Source: an uncultured Nioella sp. (GTDB lineage Bacteria > Pseudomonadota > Alphaproteobacteria > Rhodobacterales > Rhodobacteraceae). Taken from it: 64,000 nt of DNA. This document shows, piece after piece, positions 34,910-44,210 of the stretch. Numbering within the stretch: position 1 is the first letter of the stretch; each line of letters begins with the position of its first letter. The notes under the pieces are model-generated. The model did no database searches and was not told the DNA's origin. It saw nothing but the letters and a program-made list of their open reading frames with translations. The stretch spans positions 62,001-126,000 of the forward strand of contig CANLZL010000003.1 of assembly GCA_947495575.1 (NCBI GenBank), in the 5' to 3' direction. The position numbers and the translations under genes are program-made.

Positions 34910-36277
34910 GTGACGTTCCGAGAGAGCTTTCCAGAAAAGATCCGACAAGCCTTCAATGTTGGCGACGAACAAATTGACTCCGTAGCCGGAGAGGAAGAAA
35001 ACACTAAACTTCTCGATGAATTGGCAGTCCTAGAAGAGGCGCTAGAAAAACTTGAGGACTTGTCAGGTGAAGGAAATACGTTCCTCGAGGACCTACTATC
35101 CGCCCGAGATGGATTTGGGGAGAGCATCGTTTTCTCTGAAAGAATTCTGGGTAGTGCGGATAATCTCTTTCTTTCGCTGAACCTAGCCGACATGCTTTCG
35201 GAGGAAAACTGGGACGAAGAAATTCCCGAGGATCTATTTGGCTTTGAAATTCACGACCTCCCCGGTTTTGACAATGTATCAAAAATAGATGGAGACAGGG
35301 TAAGGGTGGCGGCTTTTGAGCCTGCAACTGGAAAGCCTCACTTTATCGCCTTTTTTGACTTTCGAGACGTGTCAGATCTGCGAACCGCTCTGCAAGATGG
35401 CGGTTTCAGGGAATTGGATGGTGGACAGCTTTCGCTTGCGGCAGTTGCAACACTTTTTGCTGATTCTGGTGATAGCCTTTTGGGCAAGTGTTTTTGCGTT
35501 TGTGGTTCAGATTCTGCCGAAGCAAGGTCGGCAACCCTAAAGTACCATCTAGTGCTAAATGGCTTTGTTCTCGTGGAACCGAAACCACTTCTTGCACGCC
35601 CGAATTTCGTTTCGGTGGCGGACACGCTAGAGGTTTCCGAACACTTCGAGCAGTTTTTGGAGCCCTTTGAAATTCTGGGTGAGTTCAACTCTCGAGCGTC
35701 TGTGCTAGATGCCTTTCTAAGCGTTTATCATGCTCTTGAGAACTATATGCTGCGAGCCAGAATCGCACAGGTGACGAACGCTCAGGCCAACAACTCAATT
35801 TTCAGCATTCGCGATTTTAAAAGGCTTTCTCTGGCGTCCGAAGATTCAGAGCAAAGACACCTTATTAAACTCTTTGACGCCTGTTGGGATGAAAACATCG
35901 GCGGCCTGTCTTTGTCAGACTTCGCCAATCAGTGTCTTACTAATCTTCTTGGGCACGCGGACTTTGATAATTCTGATTTTGATGATTTTTTGAATCGGTT
36001 AACTCTAAACCGTTCGGGTTCCGCCGCTGCCAATCCAGCAAACTGGAATGATTTTAGGGGGCGGGTACCAAAACTAATTTATCTATTGCGATGCTCAGTT
36101 GTTCACAACAAAGAGACTGAATATCACATTTCAAACAGGGAGTTAGATAATCAAACAAGACTACTTGTTATCACGGATTTCTGTATTCCGGTAATGAGCC
36201 AGTTGGCGTTTGGTGTTCCTGCTTTGACCCACAACAATCCTGTTAAGTACAACATGAGAGCAATCAGCTTATATTGA
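34910..36277 (+). CDS. HEPN-domain protein, partner of the DGQHR-like protein
   Basis: 455 residues, starting at GTG (34910) with GAGGGG before it, 4 bp after the upstream stop. The N-terminal 130 residues are very acidic and helical. The C-terminal third has the look of a HEPN domain: a helix AFLSVYHALENYMLRARI, then LIYLLRCSVVHNKE, where RCSVVH fits the Rx4-6H ribonuclease motif. HEPN nucleases cut RNA in abortive-infection and toxin-antitoxin systems. Low GC content matches the upstream gene. I know no family that covers the whole protein. Confidence 0.65.
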   Translation: MTFRESFPEKIRQAFNVGDEQIDSVAGEEENTKLLDELAVLEEALEKLEDLSGEGNTFLEDLLSARDGFGESIVFSERILGSADNLFLSLNLADMLSEENWDEEIPEDLFGFEIHDLPGFDNVSKIDGDRVRVAAFEPATGKPHFIAFFDFRDVSDLRTALQDGGFRELDGGQLSLAAVATLFADSGDSLLGKCFCVCGSDSAEARSATLKYHLVLNGFVLVEPKPLLARPNFVSVADTLEVSEHFEQFLEPFEILGEFNSRASVLDAFLSVYHALENYMLRARIAQVTNAQANNSIFSIRDFKRLSLASEDSEQRHLIKLFDACWDENIGGLSLSDFANQCLTNLLGHADFDNSDFDDFLNRLTLNRSGSAAANPANWNDFRGRVPKLIYLLRCSVVHNKETEYHISNRELDNQTRLLVITDFCIPVMSQLAFGVPALTHNNPVKYNMRAISLY

Positions 36278-36384
36278 GAGATCTGCGATCCTCTTCTTCT
36301 ACCTGTTTGGTCGGTTCAGAAACCAGCCGAAAGATCGTGAGATTTGTGGCGGGCTAAGCATCTCTGGCGAAAGAGGCGAACAGT

Positions 36385-37758
36385 GTGAAATTGGAAAAGT
36401 TCGATGACGCGTCCTGGCGACAAAGGCTCGCCGACGGCCTTGTTGTTCTTTCCTCGGCCCAAAAGCCTTACCTTCATCGATATTGGCAATCCCACGGCTT
36501 TCCTGCTCAGATAACGTATAACAATCATGACGAAACTCCGTTTCCTGCCGACGATCTTTACATGGTCTACGAGGACGCGCGGCATTCAATTCGTTTCGGC
36601 AATGCTGAGTACTATTCGGAATTAAAAGCTGCGCTCGATCCTGTGCGCGGAGTTTTGCGGGATCACCCAGTCATTGCTCAAGCGCTTGGGCCGCGGATTG
36701 ATAGCGACGAAGTTCAGGTTGGCATTTTGAACTCAACCACACTCACCAGTCTTAGCCAGATGATTGTAGGTCAAATGGCGCAGAATGGATCAGGTTCGAG
36801 TGACGGGTTCCTACAAACCGCATCAAGACTGAACGCGCTGCTCTTGTCGTCAACATTGAGACCCGATCTTGGCCAAGCAAACGACCTGAATGTCGGGATG
36901 GACGTTGCACTCTTTTTTGGTCTCCGTGTTCCCCATGAGATTGACCTTGGTGAAGGGTACTCTCTTATCCCGCTAGCTCTCCTAAAAAACTTCGTTGATC
37001 GTGAATGGCTTCGGGAAGTTGCTCCTGAACACGTCGAATGGCGTCGCACGGAAGCAATGTTCGCAATCATCCACAGGTTTGCTTGGCGTCCACACATCCG
37101 CAACAAGCATTCCATTGACGAACGCTCGTTCAAGGCGCTCCCACCGTTGTTTCACCGCTGGACGGAGGAGTTTTCCAATTTGCTGACCGTCACGCTTGGA
37201 GCACGAACGACTCGAGTCATGACGTTTGAGGGCTGCATTTCTAGAGTGGCGTCAGATTTGCTTGGGCAGCACCATGGGCCAAACTCGCCTCAAAAGGGTC
37301 GGCCGATCAGCCACCTGTTCAGCTCATTTGCAAAGTTTGAGGAAGCGGACGTCAAAGATATCGAGAAAGCACGGTCTCTTTTCTCGCGCCGAGCAAAAAC
37401 GGACTATGCTGACTTTGCGCCTGCAATGTATCGACTGGCGGAAGCCTATAGTCGGGACGGGCGCTTTGCAGCGCAAGACAGAGTTTTGGACCTTGCGATC
37501 GTTTTCGAGCGGATGTTCAAACCGGGCAACAGACAGATAAGCAAGACCCTCCAACATGAGCTCGCTGAGCTACTCGGGAAAGACGAAGAAGAAAAAAATC
37601 TCATCAAAGACAGAGTGGCTCATTTCTACAACGTGCGTTCGGCTATCATTCATGGACCCCTGGATAATCGCAAAGAGAGGCTTCTAAGAGAAGTCGAACC
37701 AGCGTGGTTGGCAGGCGCAAAATTTGCACGAGATGCGCTGTTACTAAAACTCGAGTAG
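36385..37758 (+). CDS. ApeA-like HEPN protein
   Basis: 457 residues, starting at GTG (36385) with AGAGG upstream. The N-terminal 230 residues are of unknown type. The C-terminal 160 residues are helical and end with HFYNVRSAIIHGPLDNRKE, where RSAIIHG is the Rx4H motif in the form common in ApeA-like HEPN domains. ApeA proteins are single-gene anti-phage effectors that cleave tRNA on infection; the resemblance here is at the motif level. It lies 107 bp after the DGQHR/HEPN pair, has higher GC, and is the last gene before attR. Confidence 0.65.
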   Translation: MKLEKFDDASWRQRLADGLVVLSSAQKPYLHRYWQSHGFPAQITYNNHDETPFPADDLYMVYEDARHSIRFGNAEYYSELKAALDPVRGVLRDHPVIAQALGPRIDSDEVQVGILNSTTLTSLSQMIVGQMAQNGSGSSDGFLQTASRLNALLLSSTLRPDLGQANDLNVGMDVALFFGLRVPHEIDLGEGYSLIPLALLKNFVDREWLREVAPEHVEWRRTEAMFAIIHRFAWRPHIRNKHSIDERSFKALPPLFHRWTEEFSNLLTVTLGARTTRVMTFEGCISRVASDLLGQHHGPNSPQKGRPISHLFSSFAKFEEADVKDIEKARSLFSRRAKTDYADFAPAMYRLAEAYSRDGRFAAQDRVLDLAIVFERMFKPGNRQISKTLQHELAELLGKDEEEKNLIKDRVAHFYNVRSAIIHGPLDNRKERLLREVEPAWLAGAKFARDALLLKLE

Positions 37759-37780
37759 TGAGATTTGCCTAATCAGGTCG

Positions 37781-37823
37781 TTAGTAGGGCACCAATCTGG
37801 AGGTTAGTAGGGGATTAGTAGGG
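37781..37823. repeat. Right-end arm repeats (three copies of TTAGTAGGG)
   Basis: TTAGTAGGG occurs at 37781, 37804 and 37815 in the same orientation, about 135-175 bp from the attR core. Two copies occur near attL, and a related TTAGTAGAG is at 22047. Probable integrase arm sites. Confidence 0.6.
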
Positions 37824-37955
37824 CGTGTGCATCAAACAATCGGAAACGCCATCTGACTGCGTCCAAAGGCTCGCTCCGAATTAGTCAAGCAATCGTAAGG
37901 CCTTATGCGACTGACGGCGGCGCGGTCCAGTTCTGTCCAATAACTCGACGCCAAA

Positions 37956-38001
37956 ATTCGTAATGATGGGGTCGTAGGTTCGAGTCCTATCAGCGGCACC
38001 A
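37956..38001 (+). pseudogene. 3' half of the disrupted tRNA-Thr(CGU) gene with attR core
   Basis: ATTCGTAA (37956-37963) is followed by TGATG, variable GGGTC, T arm GTAGG-TTCGAGT-CCTAT, acceptor strand CAGCGGC and encoded ACCA. Joined to 21523-21560 it gives a perfect 76-nt tRNA-Thr(CGU). The sequence directly upstream (CGACGCCAA) cannot supply a 5' half, so this copy cannot make a tRNA. Confidence 0.92.
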
Positions 38002-38007
38002 TTCTTC

Positions 38008-38409
38008 TCAGGTTTTTGGTTCAAACCCACCAGCGAGGGACGCGAGGATCGGGCAATCAGGCCGGTTGTCTCCCGCACAGGCGGTCACCAAGCTGTGCAA
38101 GGTTTCCCTCATTTCCTGCAGGTCCGTAATCTTGCGGTCGATATCCTCCAAATGATCTTGCGCAATCGCCTTTACTTCCGCGCTGCTGCGACCGGAATCA
38201 TCGTAAAGCTGCATAAGATTGCGACAATCCACTATCGGAAAACCAAGCGCACGCGCACGACCCAGAAACGCCAGCTTGTGCAGATCTTGATCGCGGAAAC
38301 GGCGGTAGCCGTTATCGTCGCGGTTCGGGATGATCAGGCCGATCTCCTCATAGTACCGAATGGTCTTGGCCGGAACGCCGGTCGCTTTAGAGACTTCTCC
38401 GATATTCAT
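38008..38409 (-). CDS. cueR: CueR, copper-responsive MerR-family regulator
   Basis: 133 residues. The MerR winged helix reads [20 protein letters not shown], followed by a dimerisation helix. The C-terminal metal loop [12 protein letters not shown] supplies the two cysteines of the Cu(I)-binding CueR type. It overlaps copA by 4 bp (ATGA). A matching operator stands upstream of copA, so the regulator controls its own operon. The gene ends 7 bp from the broken tRNA. Confidence 0.94.
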   Translation of the reverse strand: MNIGEVSKATGVPAKTIRYYEEIGLIIPNRDDNGYRRFRDQDLHKLAFLGRARALGFPIVDCRNLMQLYDDSGRSSAEVKAIAQDHLEDIDRKITDLQEMRETLHSLVTACAGDNRPDCPILASLAGGFEPKT

Positions 38410-40904
38410 GTGGCTTGGCTCTCAACTTGTGAACTGGAAGAACGAGTCTGGGAAACCTGAGCGTCCGCCTGCACCCTTCGCAGACGCAACGCGTTCGTAA
38501 CGACCGAGACCGATGACATTGCCATTGCCGCCGCCGCAAAGACGGGGGACAAAACAACACCAAAAAACGGGTAGAGAATTCCAGCCGCAATTGGGATCAG
38601 CGCCGTATTATACGCAAAGGCCCAAATCAGGTTTTGTCGAATATTGGTCATTGTCCGACGGGACAAATCAACGGCTGTGACAACGCCAGTCAGATTGCCG
38701 GACATCAAGACAACATCGGCCGATTCAATTGCAACATCGGTTCCGGTTCCGATCGCCACGCCAATATTTGCATGGGCCAGCGCGGGGGCGTCGTTAATGC
38801 CATCACCGACAAAGGCAACCTTATGACCGTCCCTTTGCATTGCCTCTATGGCTGCAACTTTACCTTCGGGCAAAACCCCCGCGACAACGATATCTATCGG
38901 TAGGTCCGCCGCGATGGCCTCGGCTGTTTTTGGGTTATCGCCGGTGATCATCGCGATTTTGAGCCCTTGCAGACGCAAGGCGTTCAACGCCGCGGCGCTG
39001 GAGGGCTTGACCGGATCAGACACTGCGATCACCGCACTTACTTGACCGTCCACCGCTGCAAACAAAGCGGTTTTTCCTTTGCCCGCGAGGTCCGTTGCGT
39101 CAGAGAGCAATCGGCCAACATCAGCACCTATTTGTGTCATCAAACGTTCCGTCCCGACCGCAACGTCCCGTCCATCAATAACGGCGGTGACGCCAAACCC
39201 CGGCAGCGACCTGAACTGTGCAACAGGGGAAAGCGCCAGACCTTCCGCCTCTGCGGCGCGCAAAATGGCCTGACCAATCGGGTGCTCGGACTGAGCTTCA
39301 ACCGCTGCGACCAAACACAAGATCTGCGCGCGGTCCATTCCGTCCACCAGAACCATATCCGTCAGCTCTGGCTGACCCGCAGTGATCGTGCCGGTTTTGT
39401 CCAGGGCCACAAGGTCGACCTCACCCATTTGCTGCAACGCATCGCCTTTGCGGAAAAGCACGCCGAGTTCCGCCGCTCTGCCTGTGCCAACCATGATCGA
39501 CGTCGGCGTGGCCAAACCCATTGCGCACGGGCAAGCGATTATCAAAACCGACACTCCAGCCACCAGGGCCAAAGTCACTGATTGTTCGGGTCCAAAGACG
39601 AGCCAGACAAGTACGGTCAAAATAGCCAATGTCATGACAGCAGGCACAAACCAAAGCGTCACACGATCAACCAGACCTTGAATCGGGAGCTTGGCCCCTT
39701 GCGCCTCTTGTACCATTCGAATGATCTGGGCCAGCGTTGTGTCAGCGCCAATATGAGTTGCGCGAAACTGAAACCCGCCAGCGCCATTGACGGTCCCGCC
39801 AGTTACAGCATCGCCCGGCGATTTCGAAACGGGCACTGGCTCACCGGTGATCATGCTTTCATCGACATGGCTTGCGCCTTCGACGATCTCACCATCTACT
39901 GCGATCCGTTCGCCGGGGCGCACAACCAGCACGTCACCGACCATGATTTGATCGACTTCAAGGTCGACGATTTCGCCTTTCCTAAGGACGCGGGCCTGCG
40001 GGGCTTGCAGACTTAAAAGACTTTGAATAGCCGCGCCGGTTTGTCCCTTTGCACGAGCTTCCAGGTAACGCCCCAAAAGGATCAAGGCGACAATTACAGC
40101 GGCGGATTCGTAATACACAGCTCGCGCAAAATCAGGCAAAAGGTTTCCGGCAAATGTTGCGGTTACTGAGTAGACGTAGGCGGCGGACGTTCCGACCGCG
40201 ACAAGACTGTTCATGTCTGGCGCCGCGTTGGCCAGTGCGGCAAATCCTTTTACATAAAACTGTCGACCGGGCCCGATCAGAACGAGCGTCGTCAGTGCAA
40301 ACTGGATCAGCCAACTGGTTTGATGTCCGATGGTTTGGCCGATGAAATGATGAAGCCCGGGAATGGCATGCGCGCCCATCTCAAGGATGAATACCGGTAG
40401 AGCCAAGGCAAAGGCGGTCAGCATGCGCCGCCAGGCCAAGTCGGATTCCTTCGCACGTTCCGCTTCAAGGTCCGAAATCTCTCCACCTTCCAGAACTTTG
40501 GCTGGATATCCAGCATCGGCAGAGCCACGGGCCAAATCCGCGGGCAAAACCGCCCCCGTCAGATAGGTCACGACGGCTTGTTCAGAGGCCAGATTGAGGG
40601 AGACATCGACCACACCGGGGATCGCCGCCAAGGCCCGGTCGACGCGTCCAAAGCAAGACGCACAACTCATGCCGCTTATCGATAACACTGCCCGCTCGGA
40701 CCGCGCTGGATACCCGATGTCCTGTAGATGACCTGCTGCGCCCGATATGGCGATTGGGGAGTCCGCCGAAAACCGAACCTGCTCGGTCGCGAGGTTCACG
40801 GCGACATTTTCTATCCCATCCAACGCGGACAATCCGCGCTCTACCCGTCCGACGCAAGAGGCGCAGGACATACCCTGAATTTGCAATGTGGTGGCTGTCG
40901 TCAT
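38406..40904 (-). CDS. copA: Copper-translocating P1B-type ATPase
   Basis: 832 residues. Two N-terminal heavy-metal domains carry GMSCASC each (about residues 13 and 78). Eight membrane segments surround the ion-path motif [12 protein letters not shown], and the phosphorylated aspartate is in ALDKTGTIT. The nucleotide domain has HPIG and the hinge [10 protein letters not shown]. It exports Cu(I) from the cytoplasm. Together with cueR it forms a two-gene copper-resistance operon. Confidence 0.96.
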   Translation of the reverse strand: MTTATTLQIQGMSCASCVGRVERGLSALDGIENVAVNLATEQVRFSADSPIAISGAAGHLQDIGYPARSERAVLSISGMSCASCFGRVDRALAAIPGVVDVSLNLASEQAVVTYLTGAVLPADLARGSADAGYPAKVLEGGEISDLEAERAKESDLAWRRMLTAFALALPVFILEMGAHAIPGLHHFIGQTIGHQTSWLIQFALTTLVLIGPGRQFYVKGFAALANAAPDMNSLVAVGTSAAYVYSVTATFAGNLLPDFARAVYYESAAVIVALILLGRYLEARAKGQTGAAIQSLLSLQAPQARVLRKGEIVDLEVDQIMVGDVLVVRPGERIAVDGEIVEGASHVDESMITGEPVPVSKSPGDAVTGGTVNGAGGFQFRATHIGADTTLAQIIRMVQEAQGAKLPIQGLVDRVTLWFVPAVMTLAILTVLVWLVFGPEQSVTLALVAGVSVLIIACPCAMGLATPTSIMVGTGRAAELGVLFRKGDALQQMGEVDLVALDKTGTITAGQPELTDMVLVDGMDRAQILCLVAAVEAQSEHPIGQAILRAAEAEGLALSPVAQFRSLPGFGVTAVIDGRDVAVGTERLMTQIGADVGRLLSDATDLAGKGKTALFAAVDGQVSAVIAVSDPVKPSSAAALNALRLQGLKIAMITGDNPKTAEAIAADLPIDIVVAGVLPEGKVAAIEAMQRDGHKVAFVGDGINDAPALAHANIGVAIGTGTDVAIESADVVLMSGNLTGVVTAVDLSRRTMTNIRQNLIWAFAYNTALIPIAAGILYPFFGVVLSPVFAAAAMAMSSVSVVTNALRLRRVQADAQVSQTRSSSSQVESQAT

Positions 40905-40931
40905 GGCCCGGCCCTTTGGAGTTACGGGCCA

Positions 40932-40962
40932 GATATAGACCTTCCAGTAACTGGAAGGTCAA
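40932..40962 (-). promoter_or_regulatory. CueR-type promoter/operator of copA-cueR
   Basis: A perfect 10-bp inverted repeat GACCTTCCAG-TAA-CTGGAAGGTC (40938-40960) matches the CueR operator. On the minus strand TTGACC (-35) and TATATC (-10) flank it with a 19-bp spacer, the over-long spacing expected of MerR-activated promoters. Confidence 0.9.
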
Positions 40963-41011
40963 GGGGCCTATGATCCAAACCCAAGATGACCGGCTTCAAC
41001 CGCAGAATAGG

Positions 41012-41773
41012 TCAGCGCAGAGATGTCATCCACGTCAAGCTCAGCTCACTTGGCCCGTCCGGCCGATACTCCGCGCCAAGCGGCCGATCCCAGCCCAACG
41101 ACGCGATATGTGCAAAGATATGCGCATAATTTACTTCGCCCACATCCGGTCGACCGCGTGCAGGCACGCCTGCGAATTGGATGTGTCCAATTATCGGCAA
41201 AAGGCTGGTCAGGCTGTTGCAAAGATCGCCCTGGACCAGTTGAACGTGATAGCAGTCGAACATCAGTTTCAGATTTGGGCGCGCAACGCGGCCCAAAATC
41301 TCAACGGCCTGCTCTGTCGTCCTCAGGAAATAGCCCGGTGCATCATACCCATTTAACGGTTCGATCAAGATTGTGATCCCGAAGGGCGCCGCCGCGTCAC
41401 AGGCATGCCGCAAGTTCTCGACGAAGCAGCGTGCCGCTGCGTCTCCACTGGCAAACCCGGCCATCACATGCACGCTTTCGGCACCGATTTCACTGGCATA
41501 GGCTACCGCTTGATCAATCGCCTCACGGGCCTTGGGGTGCTGGTCTGGTAGGGCCGACAGGCCCATTTGCCCTGCCGCTTCATCGCCGCGAGACGTATTA
41601 AGCCCCAACATTGGCAATCCGGTTTCCGTTAATGCTGCTTGCACATCAGAAGCCGGAAAACTGTAAGGCCAATGGCATTCCACTGCGTCAAACCCGGCTT
41701 TTCCAGCAGCACGAATAGCATTCGGCAAAGACAATTCGGTCCATAGAAAACCAAGATTGGCGGAAAACTTCAT
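41012..41773 (-). CDS. otnI: 2-oxo-tetronate isomerase, hydroxypyruvate isomerase family
   Basis: 253 residues from the ATG at 41773, which overlaps the upstream stop as ATGA; an ATG 9 bp earlier is possible. The TIM-barrel family features are MKFSANLGFLWTELSL, GFDAVECHWPYSFP, LIEPLNGYDAPGYFL and LKLMFDCYHVQLVQGD, which supply metal-binding Glu, Asp and His residues. OtnI interconverts 2-oxo- and 3-oxo-tetronate in tetronate (threonate/erythronate) catabolism. The otnK-otnC-otnI order supports this over plain hydroxypyruvate isomerase. Confidence 0.86.
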   Translation of the reverse strand: MKFSANLGFLWTELSLPNAIRAAGKAGFDAVECHWPYSFPASDVQAALTETGLPMLGLNTSRGDEAAGQMGLSALPDQHPKAREAIDQAVAYASEIGAESVHVMAGFASGDAAARCFVENLRHACDAAAPFGITILIEPLNGYDAPGYFLRTTEQAVEILGRVARPNLKLMFDCYHVQLVQGDLCNSLTSLLPIIGHIQFAGVPARGRPDVGEVNYAHIFAHIASLGWDRPLGAEYRPDGPSELSLTWMTSLR

Positions 41774-42420
41774 ACGTCCCATTCCACGTCAAACTTCGTA
41801 ACGAGCGCTTGGACGTGAGCGTCAGAAAGACCGCGCGGGCTAAGGCCGCGTGTCATCATCGCCAGGCGCGCCGTGTCCTCTAATTCCTCGATGGCATTGC
41901 AGGCCGCTTCCACGTCTTTTGCCGCCACGACCGGCCCATGATTGGCCAGCATCACCGCAGAGCGTTTCCCGGCAAGTCCGCGCACGGCATCGCCCATTGC
42001 GGGGTCGCCCGGTAAAAAGAACGGCAAAAGCTTCACCTTGCCCAGCTTCATGATTCCATAAGGGGTCAGCGGTGGCAAAAAGTTGTCGTCATCGATGTCC
42101 GGCATCATGCTGAGCGCGACTGAGTGGCAGCTGTGTAAATGCACCACAGCCCCCGCGCTTGATCTGGTTTCGTAAAACGCGCTGTGTAGCGGCATTTCCT
42201 TTGTCGGGGGATCGCCATCAATCAGCGATCCAGTTGCGTCGAACCGGCTGAGTTTTCCCGGGTCCAGCCTGCCGAAACTGGTTCCTGTCGGACTGACCAA
42301 CAGGCCCCCATCCCCGGTACGCGCAGAGATGTTTCCTGTTGAACCGCCCGTCAGTCCACGGTCAAATATGGACTTTGCCAATAGGCAGATCTGCTCGCGC
42401 AATTGGGCCTCATCGCTCAT
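41770..42420 (-). CDS. otnC: 3-oxo-tetronate 4-phosphate decarboxylase, class II aldolase family
   Basis: 216 residues. Class II aldolase signatures are GGSTGNISARTGDGGLLVSP, the zinc ligands VVHLHSCHSVAL, and a further histidine in LANHGPVVAAKDVEAA. OtnC decarboxylates 3-oxo-tetronate 4-phosphate to dihydroxyacetone phosphate and CO2. It overlaps otnK and otnI by 4 bp each. Confidence 0.88.
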   Translation of the reverse strand: MSDEAQLREQICLLAKSIFDRGLTGGSTGNISARTGDGGLLVSPTGTSFGRLDPGKLSRFDATGSLIDGDPPTKEMPLHSAFYETRSSAGAVVHLHSCHSVALSMMPDIDDDNFLPPLTPYGIMKLGKVKLLPFFLPGDPAMGDAVRGLAGKRSAVMLANHGPVVAAKDVEAACNAIEELEDTARLAMMTRGLSPRGLSDAHVQALVTKFDVEWDV

Positions 42421-43688
42421 AACGCCTCCAAAATCCTTTGGGCTTCCACAAAGAACCCCTCTTGCCCAAAATTGCCGGATTTGAGCGTAATCGCAATCTG
42501 CCGGTTCGAGCTAGTTGCAAAGCACCATGGCACACCGGGAGCGATTTCGGGACCGACATTCAATCGGTCGACGCCAAGCGCTTTGGTCACGGCGCCAGAT
42601 GTCTCACCGCCAGCCACCACAAATCGCGCGGCACCTTGGTCTCGTGCAGCAACAGCTAAGGCCGACAGCGCTTCCTCCACAATCTCACCTGCGCGCACCA
42701 CACCCAGTTTCGCCTGCGCCACCTTAACCGAGGCCGGCTCCGCCGTAGCGTATACAATCGGAGCTTTTCGCAAATCTTGGCCTTCGAGCCATGAAAGTGC
42801 AGCCTCGGGGCCATCATTGGCCAAATCCATCGGATCGAGCCGATAGGCCGGTGCGCCAGTGTCCAAATAGTTGGCCACCTGCGCCCGCGTCATCGCGGAA
42901 CAACTACCGGACAGCACAATTGTACCTGGGGAAAGGGCGGGTTTCTCAAACTTGGCGGCATCAGCTGCCAATAACCCATCGTCGATGAAAAGCCGCGGCA
43001 ATGGCATTGCGACAGCACTGCCCCCGGTCATCAACCGCATGTCGCGGGCGGCCTCGGCAATGACATAAAGGTCGTCATTGGCAACGGCATCCACGACGAC
43101 ATGCGCAACGCCCTTAGCAGCCAGATCGGCCAGACGCGCGCGCAGTACTTCAGGCCCTTGGGCCACAACAAGCCTGTTGGCCAGACCAACCGGCTGACGA
43201 ACCTGTGGCTGCAACAGTCGCAGCAGATTGCTGTCTAGCATCGGCGTCAACGGGTGGTTCTTCATCGGGCTTTCTGCCAATGGCTGCTCTCCGACGAAAA
43301 GATTACCCATGAAGATTGACCGTCCGTTTTCCGGGAAGGCTGGGCAGTAGATCGTTTGATCGACGCCCAGGTCCGCCATTAATGCCTCAGCCACTGGCCC
43401 GATATTCCCGTCAGGCGTGGAGTCAAAGGTAGAGCAGTATTTCCAAAAAAACCGGCTGGCCCCTGCGGCTTTCAACCACGTTAAGGCTACGCGCGCCTCG
43501 TCCACCGCCTGCGCGACGGGTGCCGTACGGGATTTCAGCGCAATGACTTCGAAGGGGGCCGTGTCGCTTGGCGCCTCTTCGGGAATTCCGATACGCAGGG
43601 AAACCTGCACACCCGAACGCGCCAACAGCCCGGCAAGATCCGTGGCCCCTGTGAAATCGTCTGCAATGCAGCCCATGACTGTGGTCAT
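42417..43688 (-). CDS. otnK: 3-oxo-tetronate kinase
   Basis: 423 residues of the DUF1537-type four-carbon acid sugar kinase family: GCIADDFTGATDLAGLLARS at the N-terminus, FWKYCSTFDSTPDGNIGPV, and the C-terminal nucleotide-binding part ARFVVAGGETSGAVTKALG. OtnK phosphorylates 3-oxo-tetronate. It is first in the otnK-otnC-otnI operon and 6 bp after mgsA, so mgsA may be co-transcribed. No dehydrogenase or transporter for the pathway is in the window. Confidence 0.88.
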   Translation of the reverse strand: MTTVMGCIADDFTGATDLAGLLARSGVQVSLRIGIPEEAPSDTAPFEVIALKSRTAPVAQAVDEARVALTWLKAAGASRFFWKYCSTFDSTPDGNIGPVAEALMADLGVDQTIYCPAFPENGRSIFMGNLFVGEQPLAESPMKNHPLTPMLDSNLLRLLQPQVRQPVGLANRLVVAQGPEVLRARLADLAAKGVAHVVVDAVANDDLYVIAEAARDMRLMTGGSAVAMPLPRLFIDDGLLAADAAKFEKPALSPGTIVLSGSCSAMTRAQVANYLDTGAPAYRLDPMDLANDGPEAALSWLEGQDLRKAPIVYATAEPASVKVAQAKLGVVRAGEIVEEALSALAVAARDQGAARFVVAGGETSGAVTKALGVDRLNVGPEIAPGVPWCFATSSNRQIAITLKSGNFGQEGFFVEAQRILEAL

Positions 43689-43694
43689 TACCCG

Positions 43695-44072
43695 TCAATC
43701 CTCTTTGGTCAGGTAGTCCAAAACTGCTGTCGCTGAGGAGGGGCTGACCGCCATCGGAACGTCATAGTGGATGGCAAGGCGTAGCAGCGATTTAACATCA
43801 ACATCATGCGGCATGGCCGATAGCGGGTCGATGAAGAAGATCAGCCCGTGCAGACGCTCTTCTGCAATCAAAGCCCCGATCTGGGCATCGCCCCCTAGTG
43901 GCCCGCTTTTCAGTCGCTCAACCTCCAACCCGGTCCCATCAATGATCCGACCGCCAGTGGTTCCGGTGGCGTAGATCTTCCAGCCGTCAAGCTGGGACTT
44001 ATGGGCGCTGGCCCAATCCACCATTCTGTCTTTCAGGGCGTCATGGGCGACGAGCGCGATACTACGGGTCAT
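43695..44072 (-). CDS. mgsA: Methylglyoxal synthase
   Basis: 125 residues from the ATG at 44072 ([20 protein letters not shown]), the family's usual start; an in-frame ATG at 44114 adds 14 residues. The phosphate site ATGTTGGRI and the catalytic-region segments [14 protein letters not shown] and [20 protein letters not shown] are present. It converts dihydroxyacetone phosphate to methylglyoxal and phosphate. DHAP is also the product of the adjacent otn pathway, so the enzyme could relieve phosphate-sugar overload. Confidence 0.93.
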   Translation of the reverse strand: MTRSIALVAHDALKDRMVDWASAHKSQLDGWKIYATGTTGGRIIDGTGLEVERLKSGPLGGDAQIGALIAEERLHGLIFFIDPLSAMPHDVDVKSLLRLAIHYDVPMAVSPSSATAVLDYLTKED

Positions 44073-44210
44073 GTCGGGTTTATCCTTCGTCTTTTGTTGG
44101 TCTTTGCCCAACATGAGCGAAGTGCGCCATCATGGCACCCCCCTGAAACAATGAACGACCCGAATTGTGGCACACCAAGTCTCTGCGATTTTGGTTTTGA
44201 ACCAGATATG

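Larger units (their letters stand above)
21553..37963. mobile_element. Integrative element of about 16.4 kb in tRNA-Thr(CGU)
   Basis: Both ends are defined by the shared core ATTCGTAA (21553-21560 and 37956-37963), which is the anticodon loop plus one stem base of a split tRNA-Thr. Inside are a tyrosine integrase, an AlpA-like protein, a primase-helicase and two unknown genes on the left, and restriction and HEPN defence genes on the right. Conserved housekeeping genes resume on both sides. No conjugation, capsid or terminase gene was recognised, so it is more like a satellite or mobilisable island than a prophage or a complete conjugative element. Confidence 0.92.

Noticed and set aside
28159-37758. 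BREX, DISARM or CRISPR-Cas in the defence cargo
   Set aside because: No pglX/pglZ, drmA/B or cas gene and no repeat-spacer array is present.
21523-38001. Split tRNA as a group I intron or a trans-spliced (archaeal-type) tRNA
   Set aside because: The insert is 16.4 kb, holds an integrase and cargo genes, and its ends share a direct-repeat core; no intron core or pairing extensions for trans-splicing are seen.
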